DNA from: Trichostrongylus colubriformis
Lineage: Eukaryota > Nematoda > Chromadorea > Rhabditida > Trichostrongylidae
Assembly (NCBI GenBank): GCA_963978905.1
Contig: OZ022257.1
Coordinates: 14,155,664 to 14,219,663 of the forward strand
Length of the DNA: 64,000 bases
Direction: 5' to 3'
This document shows positions 20,680 through 32,632 of this stretch, piece by piece. A model generated the notes under the pieces. The model did no database searches. It was not told the origin of the DNA and saw nothing but the letters and a program-made list of their open reading frames with translations. The position numbers and the translations under genes were made by a program. The number at the start of each line of letters is the position of its first letter. Position 1 is the stretch's first letter.

Positions 20680-20990
20680 GTTATTTCGAACCTTCTGTTC
20701 CTCGACTAGGGTCAAATAAAGTCGGGCGGGGGGGGGGGGGAACGCAAAATTTTCACTCACGTGAAAGCTTCTTTCCCTCCCTAGACTTAGACTAAAGCAG
20801 ATGAAACCTATGCTTTGACAGATGCTTTTTCATGTGGGACGAAGGGATATCAATTTTAGCCTAAGACTAGAGAAGGAAAGGAGCTTCGACGTCGACGCAA
20901 AGTCCCCACCCTCCCCCTCCCCCCCCCCCCCCCCCCCCGACTTTATTTGACTCCTCGTCTATAATGCATTTAGTGAAGAAAGTTATTGAA
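20680..20990. repeat. imperfect palindrome with G and C runs
   Basis: GTCAAATAAAGTCGGGCGGG (about 20710) is mirrored by CCCGACTTTATTTGACTCCT (about 20938). The inner arms also pair (GAAAGCTTCTTTCCCTCCCT against GGAAAGGAGCTTCGACG). The centre is near 20830. The mirrored homopolymers are G13 and about C20. Confidence 0.65.
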
Positions 20991-21745
20991 CACCTTATTG
21001 GTCCTTACTGAGAGTAATAAAGTGTTGTTCTGCAAATTGTTTGACTTTGTCTGATGGGTCCCGTCCCGTCAAAGCCCCTTTTCGGTTTTCTGATTTATTA
21101 CAAATGTGCCATTGTCGCATCTTTTTACTAGATCGGCTGCACTCTTTTACTAGAGTATCAACAGATCGGCTGCATGGCTGAGCCTAGGGGCAATGGATTT
21201 TTAGGGTGTGTGAATCAGTTTTCTCGTATGTACAAAGAAGATTTCGCATTATCTTAGAAGTGGTTCATCTAAACGGAGCGTCTTCCCCACGTTTCCCTTC
21301 TTTGATTCGTAGTGAATGAGTTTCAGTGATAGCAGATGTCCCCCCTCCCCCCTTTACCCCGCATGCTACTCTCCTACCAGTGGTCGTGGCGAAGCCGAGG
21401 GTAAAATTGAAGTTGAAAAAGTTTCACCCAACTTTAATCAGAGCAGAAGGACGAAGGACTGGTCAAATATCTGCGGGATCGAGACTTCCTCAAAGGTCAT
21501 GAGCGGTTCTGAGAGACATTTATAATTTGCAAAAGCAGATTAGCCCGCTGATAATAACTCTGGGTGCTATCATAAGGGGGGTCATTTTATAGGACGTGCT
21601 GTTTGAGTATGACTTAATGCTCACACGTTAATCACGTAAAAACATGGCAATTTTTAACACAACCCTTACCAAGATAAACACGTCAGTGATGCATGGGTGG
21701 TGGACATTTTGTGAAATGTCCCCCCCCCCCCCCCCCACCTCATTA

Positions 21746-21918
21746 GTCCGCGCTCATACTCAGAGCCGGCAAGGCGTGGGTGCGTTCACAGACAACGAGG
21801 CAGAGTGCCGCGGAGGAGGTGAAGAGTCGACGCAGGCAACGAGGCAGAGTAACATAGACGGAGACGCAGAGACAAGCTGACAGGCTTACCGCGGGCACCC
21901 CAAAGTATGAACGCGGCC
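21746..21918 (+). repeat. GGCC-ended MITE, copy 3
   Basis: GTCCGCGCTCATACTCAGAG to AGTATGAACGCGGCC, flanked by TTA (21743-21745) and TCA. An 18-base C run lies just outside the left end. Confidence 0.6.
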
Positions 21919-22559
21919 TCAGGATGGCACCCGATGCTGTTCCGATGTCACGAAATTTACCAACGCAGACTACCGAGAAAGTCATACGATACAATGCTCA
22001 CCTTAATACTATCAAATGGTGGGGTTTTGATGTTTGGAGACATAGCCACGGTGTCCACGTTGATGAACTCCCTTTCACTTGATGTGCCTTGTGAAACCTT
22101 TGATTGTTCTGAAATAAGCATTAAATCTAGACCAGCATTTCTATGTTTGCAGTACAATATCCATGAGTGAGCGAGTGGTCAAATTAGTTGCGAGAGTATC
22201 ATACAGGAACCATGCCTGACGAATGCTTGACGATGAATGGTATGACCCCTAGAAATCATCGTAGTTCACGAGTTCCGCCCATATCAGACGCCACGCCTTT
22301 TGACCGATTGTCTCTACGTGCGATTAGTGACAGAGGACAGGGTAGGGAAACGTTTCAAAAATATGGGAACAAGTAGACATGTACTCGAGGCAACGTTCAT
22401 TTGATATTGTAAAGATCTTCTGCTAATCGGGGCATTTTATGGAGTGTGTCCCTTGAAAAAGGTATTGGTAGTGTTCTAGTACACCATCTTTGCCTAAACC
22501 TCAGTCGGAAAGCGGAGGAGTCTCTTTTCCCTCACAGAGCTCAGGTGGAATCAGCGGCA

Positions 22560-23475
22560 GACGCTCAAAGACACTGGGAGCGGTAAGGAGAAAGTGAGAA
22601 CAGGGAATACGTGTTCTCTGAAAATAAATTTACCACTTCAGAACAGGGTGATGTGTAGAGAAACTTGCATAGAAAAAGCGCGGCTGGAGTCTTATCACGA
22701 CCCCGCAGCACGGCATTCGTGCTGCAGCTCATCAGCTGGGCGGGCTCTGCGAGGGCAGGGCAACGTTCGCGGCCTGCTGACTTGGCCTCTCCGCCCGCCT
22801 GCTGCCTACCCCTGTTGGTGACGCAGAGGGGCGCGAAAGAGAAGGGCCTCGTAAGACTCCCAGTTCTCGTTTTTTCGCCATTTTATTCCGCTCTTCTTCT
22901 GCTGTTACATCGCTAAACACCTCTACTTTCATATGTCACAATTAGCCAAAATCTCCAGGTGTCTTTAACACAGTGCGATCCTTCCTCATTAGGACGCATT
23001 CAAAAATGCGTCGAGCCACCACGTTTCTCACTGTCTTGTCGAACATCTCAGGGCACACCGCAAACATTGCACAACCGACAGCGTGTGCTTCAGCTTAAAG
23101 ACATCGGGAGGGGTAAATTCGGCAAGTTTGGGGATTATGAAAGTAGAGGTGCTCAACAATACATATAATAGTAGAGAAAGGACAACATAAAACTGCGAAA
23201 AAACCGAATGACAGGAACCCGAAAATCCCCCTTTTCTGTCACGTCCCTCTGCGTCACTAGTCGGGGTGGACTGCAGACAGGTCATATGGCCCGGTCGCAG
23301 GATTGCAAGACGACATGCTGTGCTGCGGGGTCGTGATAAGACCCCAAGCCGCTTTTTTTCCAATGCGATTTTCGCCACGTATGACCTCTTTTGAAGTAGA
23401 AGGTTCGTTTCCAGAGAACATGAACTCCCAGATCTCAGTTTTCCCTTACCCCTACTGGGGCCTTTAAGCGCTACA
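22560..23475. repeat. long imperfect palindrome, noncoding
   Basis: The left arm (CTTATCACGACCCCGCAGCA, 22695; GACGCAGAGGGGCG, 22821) is repeated inverted on the right (TGCTGCGGGGTCGTGATAAG, 23320; CGTCCCTCTGCGTC, 23240). The arms are about 400 bases with a loop near 23005. A single related copy lies at 49340-49620. Confidence 0.7.
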
Positions 23476-23635
23476 GGATGCTATATTAATAAGACGGGGA
23501 GGGGCAACTTGTTGAATGTAAGAAGTACATAAAAGTTGTTGAGAAACATTGCTTCGCAGGATCATACATGTATATACATGGCATCTGGGTACGTTACGTA
23601 AGTTACTAACTCGTGAGTCATGTAAGGGCATGTTA

Positions 23636-23741
23636 GGTCGCGTTCATACACTGCATTGCCGGCGCCCCCCCCCCCCCCCCGTGCCCTCTGCCGTTGCCTG
23701 TGAAAGCAATGACGTTTTGCCGGCGCAGTATGAACGCGGCC
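23636..23741 (+). repeat. GGCC-ended MITE, copy 4
   Basis: GTCGCGTTCATACACTGC to GCGCAGTATGAACGCGGCC, flanked by TTA (23633-23635, 23742-23744). It contains an internal C14 run. Confidence 0.7.
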
Positions 23742-23744
23742 TTA

Positions 23745-25170
23745 TTATTCAACATTGAAAAGGATGCTCCCACACCGTGGAACCGTATCGAACGGGAAGT
23801 AGCTCCCAGGAACCATACTGGTCCTAGTTCTCCGGTAAACGTTTTCACGTTTTATTTTCTAACAGCGTTTGGGTGGAAATAAAATTACAGAAAGGTCAGA
23901 TCAGAGGAGTCTTGGGAACCAACCTAGCGGCGAGTCATCTTCAGTTTTGCGCATGAACTTCAGGAGAATACGTTTTCCAACGGTATGATTCTTCTCTTTC
24001 CATCCTGCTATGTCCTCCACTTGTGCCTCTCCAGCAATTGGACTAAGCAACGACTTTCGGAAAGTTGTTGAACCTCGCTCATCGGAAAAAACTTACTGCA
24101 TTTCGATGTTGTTGAGGCTGATGTGGCAGTTGAATGAAGCATCGCTGAACGATAGTGAGCGGATATCAGTGTGATGATAAGCCTTTCCTTGAGAAAGTGG
24201 GGAATAACGCGTCAAGGCATTGTTCAGAGTTCGCGATCAGATTCTGATCAGGCAACCAGGCGTAATGGACAAGATACATATCGATCAAGCGATCAAGCAA
24301 TTAGGCGATCGAGCGTGTCATCCCCCTATAGTAAAATGGAAATGTCCTAACTGTTGCCCCCATTTCTGCGCAAAAATAAGTGTATCTCCGCAGGCCACTT
24401 CCAGGTCTCGAGGAAAATAGCCCCCCCCCCCTCTACGACGACCAATACGCCCCCTTTTTTTTGACCTCTACAATACAAGTAACTGTTGCCGTATTGCATG
24501 GTAGCAATGTGTTTTATTGCTATATATCCTTTTCTTAGGGAAAAATATTTATTTTACACTTTGTTACACGGGGTTGCAGTGGAATACCCTTTGCTTCTCA
24601 TCCGGTTATCGAAAATTTAGATTTCAGTGCTTATCGCTGACTTCTGAAGGTAAGATCCCCCATCCTCCTATTCAGATAAGTGGGACCCCCTGTCGAGGAA
24701 TTCTCAACTCTCCGTTCACCCTGTATCTCCGTGACAAACGAGGGAAGTCTTCTCCCAAAAAGGCCGATAACATTTCATTGTCAGCCCTGTAATGAAAGAC
24801 ATCAAGTGGAGTAATTTGCTATGTCGTTGAAGACGAAATCGGAAGTGTTCAGTAGTGACGCAGAGAAAAAGAACAGAACAAAACAGTCAAAAATCCGTGA
24901 CATAGAACCCCGGTCTTCTGACTGATTCACATCGAGGCTGCATTTCTGCGCCGCATACTGCACCAGAGAGCAGAGGGCAACGGCCAAGCCAATTTAGCTT
25001 AAAAAATATGGAGAAAAAAATGGTGCCTCTGAAATTGGCCCGCGAATCGTGTCCGTTCCTTCGCTCTCATTTGCCCTTTGTCCGATTTCTAGGCATACAC
25101 GGTTACCACCGTAGAATGCCGAGTCAGTTGTTACCTCATTTGTCTGCAGTCCAGCCGGATTGCTTCACGA
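23745..25170. other. no recognised gene
   Basis: No coding or repeat structure I can support. A C10 run lies at about 24421. Confidence 0.4.
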
Positions 25171-25173
25171 TAA

Positions 25174-25299
25174 GGCCGCCATCAGACTGCGATTCTGCGG
25201 TTTTGTGACCCACATTCGCACGCGATGCTACGACCTTGCAACGCCGCACTTCGCATGCGAAGCCGCGACACCGCAAAATCGCAAAGTCTAACGGCGGCC
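25174..25299. repeat. GGCCGCC-ended MITE
   Basis: GGCCGCCATCAGACTGCGAT and the complement of AAGTCTAACGGCGGCC form inverted ends. Flanks are TAA and TGA. The end sequence and 3-bp flank recall the GTTCATACT family; both would fit PIF/Harbinger-type MITEs. Confidence 0.55.
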
Positions 25300-25829
25300 T
25301 GATGCAGTGTTCATAGTGGTGGAATTCGCGTTTTTGTGGAATCGCGGAAGCTGTGGGAAATGATACGTATCGATTGGGAACATTGCAGAATTTGTATTTT
25401 TGTGGAAATGCGGATTGTGGAATGTGCTGCGGAGAGGGATTAGACAGAATCGTTCTCCAGGTTGCGCCTATGTAGTTGAGAGAATGAATTGAAGATCCCA
25501 CAATTCCGCATTTCTACTACAGCGCAGATTCTGCACACCTACAGAAACGCTATTTCCACATTTCTTCCGATCGATACCTATCGAATCTGGTTTTCCGCAG
25601 GTTTCGCAATGCCGCAAAACGCAGATTCCAGCAATGTGAATGCTATCTAAGACATTCTATGTCTGTGATTTATTCTCTCCCGGCACATATGAACGGAAAG
25701 CTCAATGTAAATGATGTAAACGGTATGCTTGAAGCTCGTGAAACCATTGTATCCCTAATTTTGGCTATTACAGCCGTCAGTGGTGCTTAGTTAGAAGAAT
25801 CAGTTTTTGGCTAATTTTTTTGTTGAAGC

Positions 25830-25920
25830 CTTCCAAGATTTACGATATTATTTATTTATTCGAGGCTAACGTTTCGGCGTCTTCGTCTTCTTCGAGCCTG
25901 AAGTCGAAAAACTTGAGACC
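25830..25920 (-). mobile_element. orphan Penelope-like 3' end
   Basis: Contains CGAGGCTAACGTTTCGGCG then CTTCGTCTTCTTCGAGCCTG, matching the 3' UTR signature of the 6.6-9.6 kb Penelope copies (antisense there). Sequence to about 26200 may be its decayed coding part. Confidence 0.5.
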
Positions 25921-26199
25921 TAATTCACTCCAAGACTTCCACAATCCCGAGAACCTTTTCAACAGAGTATCGCCCTCGGTATCGATCAGTCGAATGGCGG
26001 CATGGGCTTACCTTGGTATTTGCGACCGGGGTGCAAAAACAGACCACCAGTAGGACAACATTTAGTAGACTGAGAAACACTACCTCCGCCTCTACGAATC
26101 TCACACCACCCAGAATGAAAATAATGTGATACGACTGAGAGACTGATAAGCTCAACTTTCGGATGTAAATCCTTCACCATAGTATGCTACCAAACAGAA

Positions 26200-26820
26200 A
26201 GCCTGGAAGTACAAACCGCGGGTTGATCAAAGCTTACAAAGGCCAAGAAAGGGCGCGAGGTCACAGGTTATGGCTACACATTCTTCTTTCCTGTTAATTT
26301 TAGGGTCTTTTTGCATTCGAATCAGTTTTTGTAAATGACCACATGGTTGCCTTTTATAATTGCTACTGTACTTTACACTTATGACACCCTACATGACGTG
26401 TATTTATACACTTCTGAGTATTAGTACACTGATAAGAGCATGGCCAGAAGTTCTCCCATTGGCGTGATCCCTACAAGACCGTCAACATATCAGTCAGGTA
26501 TAATTGTCCAAAATTTAATCCACAACTTCATTTACAAAATTTTTCAGCAGAATTGGACAAAAAATTCGAGAAGAGCGTTCCTGGTTGCATGCAGGTGTAC
26601 CTATGTGTTCTTGAAAACTACTACATCTACTGTCCCTCTTGAAGATAGAAATTTCTGGAGGAGCAGTAGCTGATGGGAATCGAGCATGACGGCGGTTTTT
26701 TGCAGTCACATGTAGACACCATGTGTGAGCTCTTTTATTTTACGAACCCATCATTAACTTTGATGTTATCTCTTCCCTTTCTCTGGATCACCTACCTTTT
26801 GTCCTGATCCATGTGGAAAG
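26200..26820. other. no recognised gene
   Basis: AT-rich; short frames without motifs. Confidence 0.35.
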
Positions 26821-26825
26821 TCTAA

Positions 26826-26899
26826 GGCCGCGTTCATACTTTGCGCACCGACGCCGTCACCGCCGGTGCCGGCGTCGATGCGCAGAGTATGAACGTGCC
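26826..26899 (+). repeat. GGCC-ended MITE, copy 5 (shortest)
   Basis: A 74-base element, GGCCGCGTTCATACTTTGCG to CGCAGAGTATGAACGTGCC, flanked by perfect TAA duplications (26823-26825, 26900-26902). It is nearly one hairpin. Confidence 0.8.
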
Positions 26900-27564
26900 T
26901 AATCTACCCTTGTCTCGTTTATGTTGAAGAGGATTATATTTATCGCTTTATTTAGAAGAGGAATATTTATCGAATAAACGTTAGGCATCTGAACAGTATG
27001 CGACAAAGCTTTCTGTACGGAAGCAAGCTTATTACTCTTGGTGCATGACTACGTTCAAGCGAGCACGCATGCGGCGCCTGTTACCTCCGCACATAACAGA
27101 TCCGTTGGCGCCGATCGAAATTTCGGTGTGTGAAGCGTCATAGAGTGTTCATTGCTCTCGAGAGCTCAAGAAAGGTAGAGTTTAATATGGAGAATTCACG
27201 TGGAATGTACTAGTCAGTGTACATCACTGTCTTTTTTATTTAGAAAAGGAACACCTCCAATTCTTCGCGAAATGCCAGCCAGAGACACACGAGAGATTTT
27301 CTCAGCTTTTGTCTATATGATTCTCTCTAGTGCCCATTCGATGTCTTCCGTACTAGAAAGTCGTAAAAAAAATAAATTTTTCACATTTGTTTTTCACAAA
27401 TACCCAAAATCCAACTGATAAATTCAATTAAAGGCATATCTCGCGATAATCAAATAATTCAACTTACCTTGCTGGGCACCTCCAACGTGTATCCCGAATA
27501 GATCCTTGAGTAGCAGTCCGGAAAGCACGTTTTTGCACTTACGAGGTGCGCCAACACGGCTTAA

Positions 27565-27940
27565 AGGCAGTATAAGGGGTAATTCGCTTACATCATTCAT
27601 TTCAGTCGCGGATACTGACCGGTGGACGTTTCCACCAGGAAAGATTGCACGTCAAGCACCACGTCATTTCGATCGATACGGCTTTAATACGATACGATAA
27701 GTATCATTCTGCTATTACGCGTATTACTCTACACCTCAACCAATCCTCGGCGAAGTCGACCCTAGGAGGCGGGCTGCCCTAAGAAAGGCGGCTTGCCCTG
27801 ATGAGGCCGCCTCCGCCACAGCTCTCGGGGGCCCCTTCCGCTGGGGATTTCGCCACACCTGAGCCTTTCAGTCCCGCATATTTTCAGTCAATGACTCTTT
27901 TTTGGATTCCTTATCACCCACATTACCCCTGATACTGTCT
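27565..27940. mobile_element. TTAA-flanked element family B, copy 1
   Basis: TTAA (27561-27564) AGGCAGTATAAGGGGTAA ... TTACCCCTGATACTGTCT TTAA (27941-27944). 376 bases, GC-rich interior (GGCCGCCTCCGCC, CTGGGGATTTCGCC), no gene. Confidence 0.75.
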
Positions 27941-27999
27941 TTAATCGGCCACCATTTGCACCATAGTCTTAGTCCTCCAGTCCTTTAGGTGGATCTACT

Positions 28000-29330
28000 G
28001 CACGCCCCGCCTATGTCTCGACTTTTAAAAGTATCGAAGCGGATAAGGACTCTAAAAAAGTTAAAGGACGCTGAGGGCGCTCAGTCAATTAAGATTTTCT
28101 CAAATGAGATGATTTTTCAGATATGTGAATTTTCTTCGAACGAAGAGTTCGATCTATTTTGTAAAAGTTTCCTGTCACTGAAAAACTTTTCGATTTAGGA
28201 TTGGATTTAGACTTGGTGAAGAAACCCGACAACGATGCACTGCATGATGACGCTAATTAATCATTTTTAAGGGAGTCGGAAAGGAATGTACATAATTCCC
28301 GAAAGCTATGTAGGCATGGAAAGCGGTGGAAATAATTAGAAGTTTCGACGGAAATCATCCTTTCGGCAATTATCTTCGCGTGCATGGCAAGGATGAGCAG
28401 GCATAGCTTTTCGTAGGTGGACGATGAGCGATTCAAACCCGTATATATCCCGTTGCAAACGGTTGTTAAAGTTGGGAATTTGGACGAGTTATTGTTTTTT
28501 CGTTCTCGATAAGTTCTGTCAAAATAAACGCATATTTTATTCTATTCCGTTGTTTCAATAAAGTGCAAGATTGCCAGGACTTCTGACCAAAATGGCAACA
28601 TGCGATTTCAATGGATGATATCTTTAGGAATGCGCCACGCATTCTATTTTCATTAGGATCGTAAAGATGTTCGAATGCGTGCTTGACATCTTGACGCTAC
28701 CAACGACTGGCTTTCAAAAGAAACCGATGTACAGGAAGAAGGGGGAGGGGGTTGACGTCCACAAAATCTGCTGGTAACGACCTAGTTTTAAATGCATTGG
28801 AAAAGGAACATATTCAGATGTACTCATTAATTTTTTTCATACCGATAAGGGCTATAGCTGAAATGTGTGTTTTGTTTGCCTTTTTTCATTATTTTCAAAA
28901 ACAATAACCTACAGAATCAACAAGTCCTTCCAACAACTAATGTATCCAGCAATAAACATGCCTTTTCTACAGGGAGTGGCAGCCATTAATTTTAGAATTT
29001 TGATAAAAGGGCCATTCTTACTTGCGACGTGTAATTTCGTTCAAGCTAGCCGAGCTATCCATCACTCTGCGCACCACCAGAGGGCTGTTCCGTTCCTCGA
29101 GGGGGGCAACCATTACATATGTATGAGTTTGAGCAGGTGTGGTTTGTGCAGGTGACGGTAGCGGTCAAAAGCATTCTTCAACGTCATTCAGCAGTGCTTA
29201 TCTACGAGTAATCAATCCTCTTTCTCCATTTAGGAAAGTTGCGGTATAAGAATGAACGGCTTCTCTTACTGCTTAATATGATCGGGATGAAAGGCAAGTG
29301 TGTGGCGTATTCCAAAGATTGCGGAACCAC
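28000..29330. other. no recognised gene
   Basis: AT-rich. Contains GGAATGCGCCACGCATTCTA (28627), related to arms of the palindrome at 45.4-46.1 kb. Confidence 0.35.
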
Positions 29331-29337
29331 CTATCTA

Positions 29338-30266
29338 CAGGGTGGCTCCTAATTATTTGCGCGTAGTATAGCGTAATTTATTTCTAATAACTTTGACAAA
29401 AAACAACGCTTATACAATCTGATACAACTTCCATGTAGAGCAATGCCTAGTAATCACTCACTCAAAAAGATGTTCGAAATGAGCTCCTTTTGCAGCAACA
29501 CAGGCCTTCACTTTCTTCCCCACTTTCACCGTGCGACATCACTGTGGGCCGCAGGAAGGTGACGTCGATATCGTCCCACGCCTTCCGATCAGCCCTTCAT
29601 TAAAATGAGATATGCAAATATCCATGACATTGCCAGAAGTGTAGCGAATCAAATGGTGCTTGTTCTGTGAGAAAAGATGCAGTTTGAGCTAAGTTATGAT
29701 CTCCCGAATTTGAAATTGCGAAAACCAGCTAAAACGCTCCTTACAACCTAATAAAATCTTGTTCGTTGGGAAGATTGCACTGAAAGACTCCCCTGGGTTG
29801 CTGAAAGTTTTGTCAGTGGTCAATGCGTGCTCCAACAGGACTGGGCACCTGCTCATTCTGCGAGATCCACACTTGCACTCTGCGAGAGTCACTTTCCTGG
29901 TTACTGGACGAAGGCCTTCTGGCCAACTTATTCGCCCGATCTGCATCCGACGGATTTCGCTGTCTGGGGCCACGTGCAGCAGAAGGTCTCCTCGAGAAGG
30001 CAGCAAAGTTTGAACGCTCTCGAAACTCCACTTCAGAAGGCGTGGGACGATATCGACGTCACCTACCTGCGGCCCACAGTGATGTCGGTGGAGAAGAGAC
30101 TGAAGGCCTGTACTGCTGCAAAAGGAGCCCATTCGAACAAGTTCTGGAGTGAATGATTATCAGGCATTGCTCTCCAGGGAAATTGTATCAGATTGTATAA
30201 CCGTTGTTTTTCGTTGAAGTTATTGGAAATAAACTACGCGCAAGTACATAATTAGGAGCCACCCTG
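29338..30266 (+). mobile_element. foldback mariner/maT-like element
   Basis: Termini CAGGGTGGCTCCTAATTAT and its complement are flanked by TA (29336-29337, 30267-30268). The inverted repeat is not limited to the ends: 29338 to about 29592 is the reverse complement of about 30030-30266, including 130 bases of transposase coding sequence. So the 5' end of the element is an inverted copy of its 3' end. Confidence 0.85.
29827..30156 (+). pseudogene. D37D transposase C-terminal half
   Basis: The frame starts at LQQDWAPAHSARSTL (second catalytic Asp) and includes FWPTYSPDLHPTDFAVWGHV (third Asp in PTD). Thirty-seven residues separate them, the spacing of the maT branch of Tc1/mariner. It ends NKFWSE at a stop. 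The DNA-binding half and first Asp are absent. The start is an artefact, with no Met in place. Confidence 0.8.
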
Positions 30267-30438
30267 TACATGGAGCACCCCTGATCTGTAATTCGTGTTC
30301 AACTCCCAGGTTCTAGTGATTTTAAAGGGTATAGCAACTGGGCACTAAAACAAATGGTACATATAGTAGGACCTTAACCATAATTTCGTACAAACTCGTT
30401 TTTTAGTAATTTGAGAACAACTGCTACTTCATGAATAG

Positions 30439-30752
30439 GTTACTCGGCCGAGTAGGATGCAGTGTGAAGGTGGAAAAATCATTTACTGAAAGCTCTGAAA
30501 ATGACCAAAACTTTCAAAAAATTCAATCAGCCATAAAAAGCTTTTAACTTGACGAAGCGAGCCGTTGTGCAAAAAGTAGAACGGAATGAGGCTAGAGCAT
30601 TGATAACTGTCATTTAGATCATGACAGCACTTCCTTGTCATGACACTGAAAGGCACTGAAAACGATCAACACCCTAGCACGGTGTTGATCATTTTCAGTG
30701 TTATCAATTAAATAATTTTTCCATCTTCACACTGCATCCAACTCGGCTGAGA
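30439..30752. mobile_element. inverted-repeat MITE
   Basis: GAGTAGGATGCAGTGTGAAG (30450) is mirrored by CTTCACACTGCATCCAACTC (30725). An inner hairpin at 30656-30703 (CTGAAAACGATCAACACC against GGTGTTGATCATTTTCAG) has one mismatch. Confidence 0.65.
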
Positions 30753-30845
30753 AACTTTATTTCACTGAGTGACAGTTGCCTTCGAAACACAAAAAAATTG
30801 GAAGTGATATGTAAACGCTGGCCGGAGTCATAGTTGAAATACAGT

Positions 30846-31067
30846 TAGTGCCGTAAGAGTGTTAAAAATCGCGCGAAAATTGTTTTCGCGTTTTTTATCG
30901 TTTTTTCGCCATAAATCGATTGATATTGATTATTTTTACTGAACATATATATGTTTTAGAATCAGCTCGTCGAGCTCTATAAGATGGTACTGCAAATTTT
31001 TGATTTTCTCAAATTCGGTACTAGGCAATTTTTTCACATTGCGATTTTTAACACTCTTACGACACTA
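30846..31067. mobile_element. TA-ended MITE
   Basis: TAGTGCCGTAAGAGTGTTAA ... TTAACACTCTTACGACACTA; 27-bp inverted ends, 222 bases, AT-rich core, no gene. Confidence 0.75.
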
Positions 31068-31484
31068 TTTGTAAGAACTGCATAGCTACTGTATATACCA
31101 CTCAGGAAACCCCCTCCTTCCTTAGGCGACATCCGCTGCTGAGAAGCAGCTTGTTTGATGTTTCTTATTGGCCCACGGAGATTTCCATCATGCTGAGTAT
31201 CGACTAATGTGTTGGGTAATGAATCGCGGTTGTCATTGTTTCAGCAAGGCGCCAGAATGGTGGCTGGTGCTTCTCTCAAGGGAAAAGGTGAAGTGCGGCA
31301 GTGGCCCGGCTACTGCGATGTTCTCTCACATGAATAGACCGACGCTGATTACCAACAACCTCCGTACTTCAAATTTTCACTTCATCTCCTTTCCTGGGTG
31401 GATATTTCAGCCAAAAGTCAGGCTTTTTTCTGTCATGAGTGGTTTTCAACATTTCATACCTCCTACAGGCTCCAATCAGCTTAT

Positions 31485-31645
31485 TATACAAGGGCCATAC
31501 AATCCCTACTGTACTAGTTCATCCCTGTTTTCTTGTTTCTCATTCATGTATCCGGCTAATATGTATTCCGAGCATATTGCCAACCGACAAAGTCACATAA
31601 AATCTGGAGTTTTTCGCTTTGAAAAAGTGCTTTTAAATTTTATTT
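31485..31645 (+). repeat. dispersed repeat R1, copy 1
   Basis: Shares ATCCCTACTGTACTAGTTCA, TTTTCTTGTTTCTCATTCAT and CGACAAAGTCACATAAAATC with 34755-34915. A 162-codon frame crosses it but looks accidental. Confidence 0.6.
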
Positions 31646-31649
31646 TCAG

Positions 31650-31769
31650 AAGCTGAGTTATGGTGGAAAGGGTATCGGTAGTGTAATGGATCAGCCCATA
31701 TGCCCGAAAAGCATGAAGTGCTGGTTCGAGTCCCTTCAGAGACCGAAGCTTTTGCCCATAACTCAGCAT
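31650..31769 (+). repeat. tRNA-like repeat, copy 3
   Basis: AAGCTGAGTTATGGTGGAAA, GTATCGGTAGTGTAATGG, B box GGTTCGAGTCC, then CCGAAGCTTTTGCCCATAAC. Same order as copy 2. Confidence 0.65.
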
Positions 31770-32632
31770 ACTTGTAGCAACTTGAAACAAGTGTTTTTAA
31801 AATTTTCGTTTGTTAGACTTTCCAGTAAGCGCCGCGCGTTTGACTTCAGTGGGATTGTGGCGGCACTTGAAGGCCCAAACAGTCAACGAAACAAACGATG
31901 GGGACCAGCCAGTCAGAGCTGCCTCTCACAGAAGTATGGTACGAGTTCGGGAACTTCACAGAGGCTGACTGGCATTTGATCAGGGAACAGAGCCTGCATT
32001 TTGTCCTAATGTTTCTTCTTTCACGGTGATCGTCTGAAGGGACCTTGCGACACTAAGTTTTGTCCCCTTTTGGAAAACTCCATTTGGGATTCTTGTCGCT
32101 TACGGTGCAAGAGCAGTCGCTGCGGCGTCGCGTTTATTCGTCATCACGATCAGCGTGAAGAAGCTGATCACGCGGCGTTCGTGACGCCACCTTGGCTCCT
32201 CGTCTTAAGTTCCTGACAAATTTGTCCTGAAAAATACGCAAATCCATCGTCTAGAAGGCACCTGCTCCAGATGAAGACACCGCAAAAAGTAACGAGGGAA
32301 ATCTAAATTGGGAAAAGGGGCTCCTCCTGAATGGTAGAACGGATTTCAAAAAGATGTTCGAAAGATGAGCGAAATCAGCTTCGAGAGGCGCACCTTTATC
32401 TTTTTTATCTTGGGCTTGCCTAGATAGCTTCGGTGGGGTGGATGCCGACGGCAGAAAAGCAGTGAATGGCGCGGCAACGCTGGTTTATCATTCTCGCCGT
32501 CTGCACTACATCCTTCAGTGATGCAGAGGCCACGAAAGCACGTCCACGATGAGCCTCATAAGCATAGGAGTAGAGCAATTGTTGTGTTAAAGAACATTTG
32601 TGGTTCGATTCCAGCAAGTGGCAGTAACTTAA

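Noticed and set aside
31168..31656. 162-codon open frame
   Set aside because: Overlaps a dispersed repeat also found at 34755-34915; no domain, low-complexity peptide.
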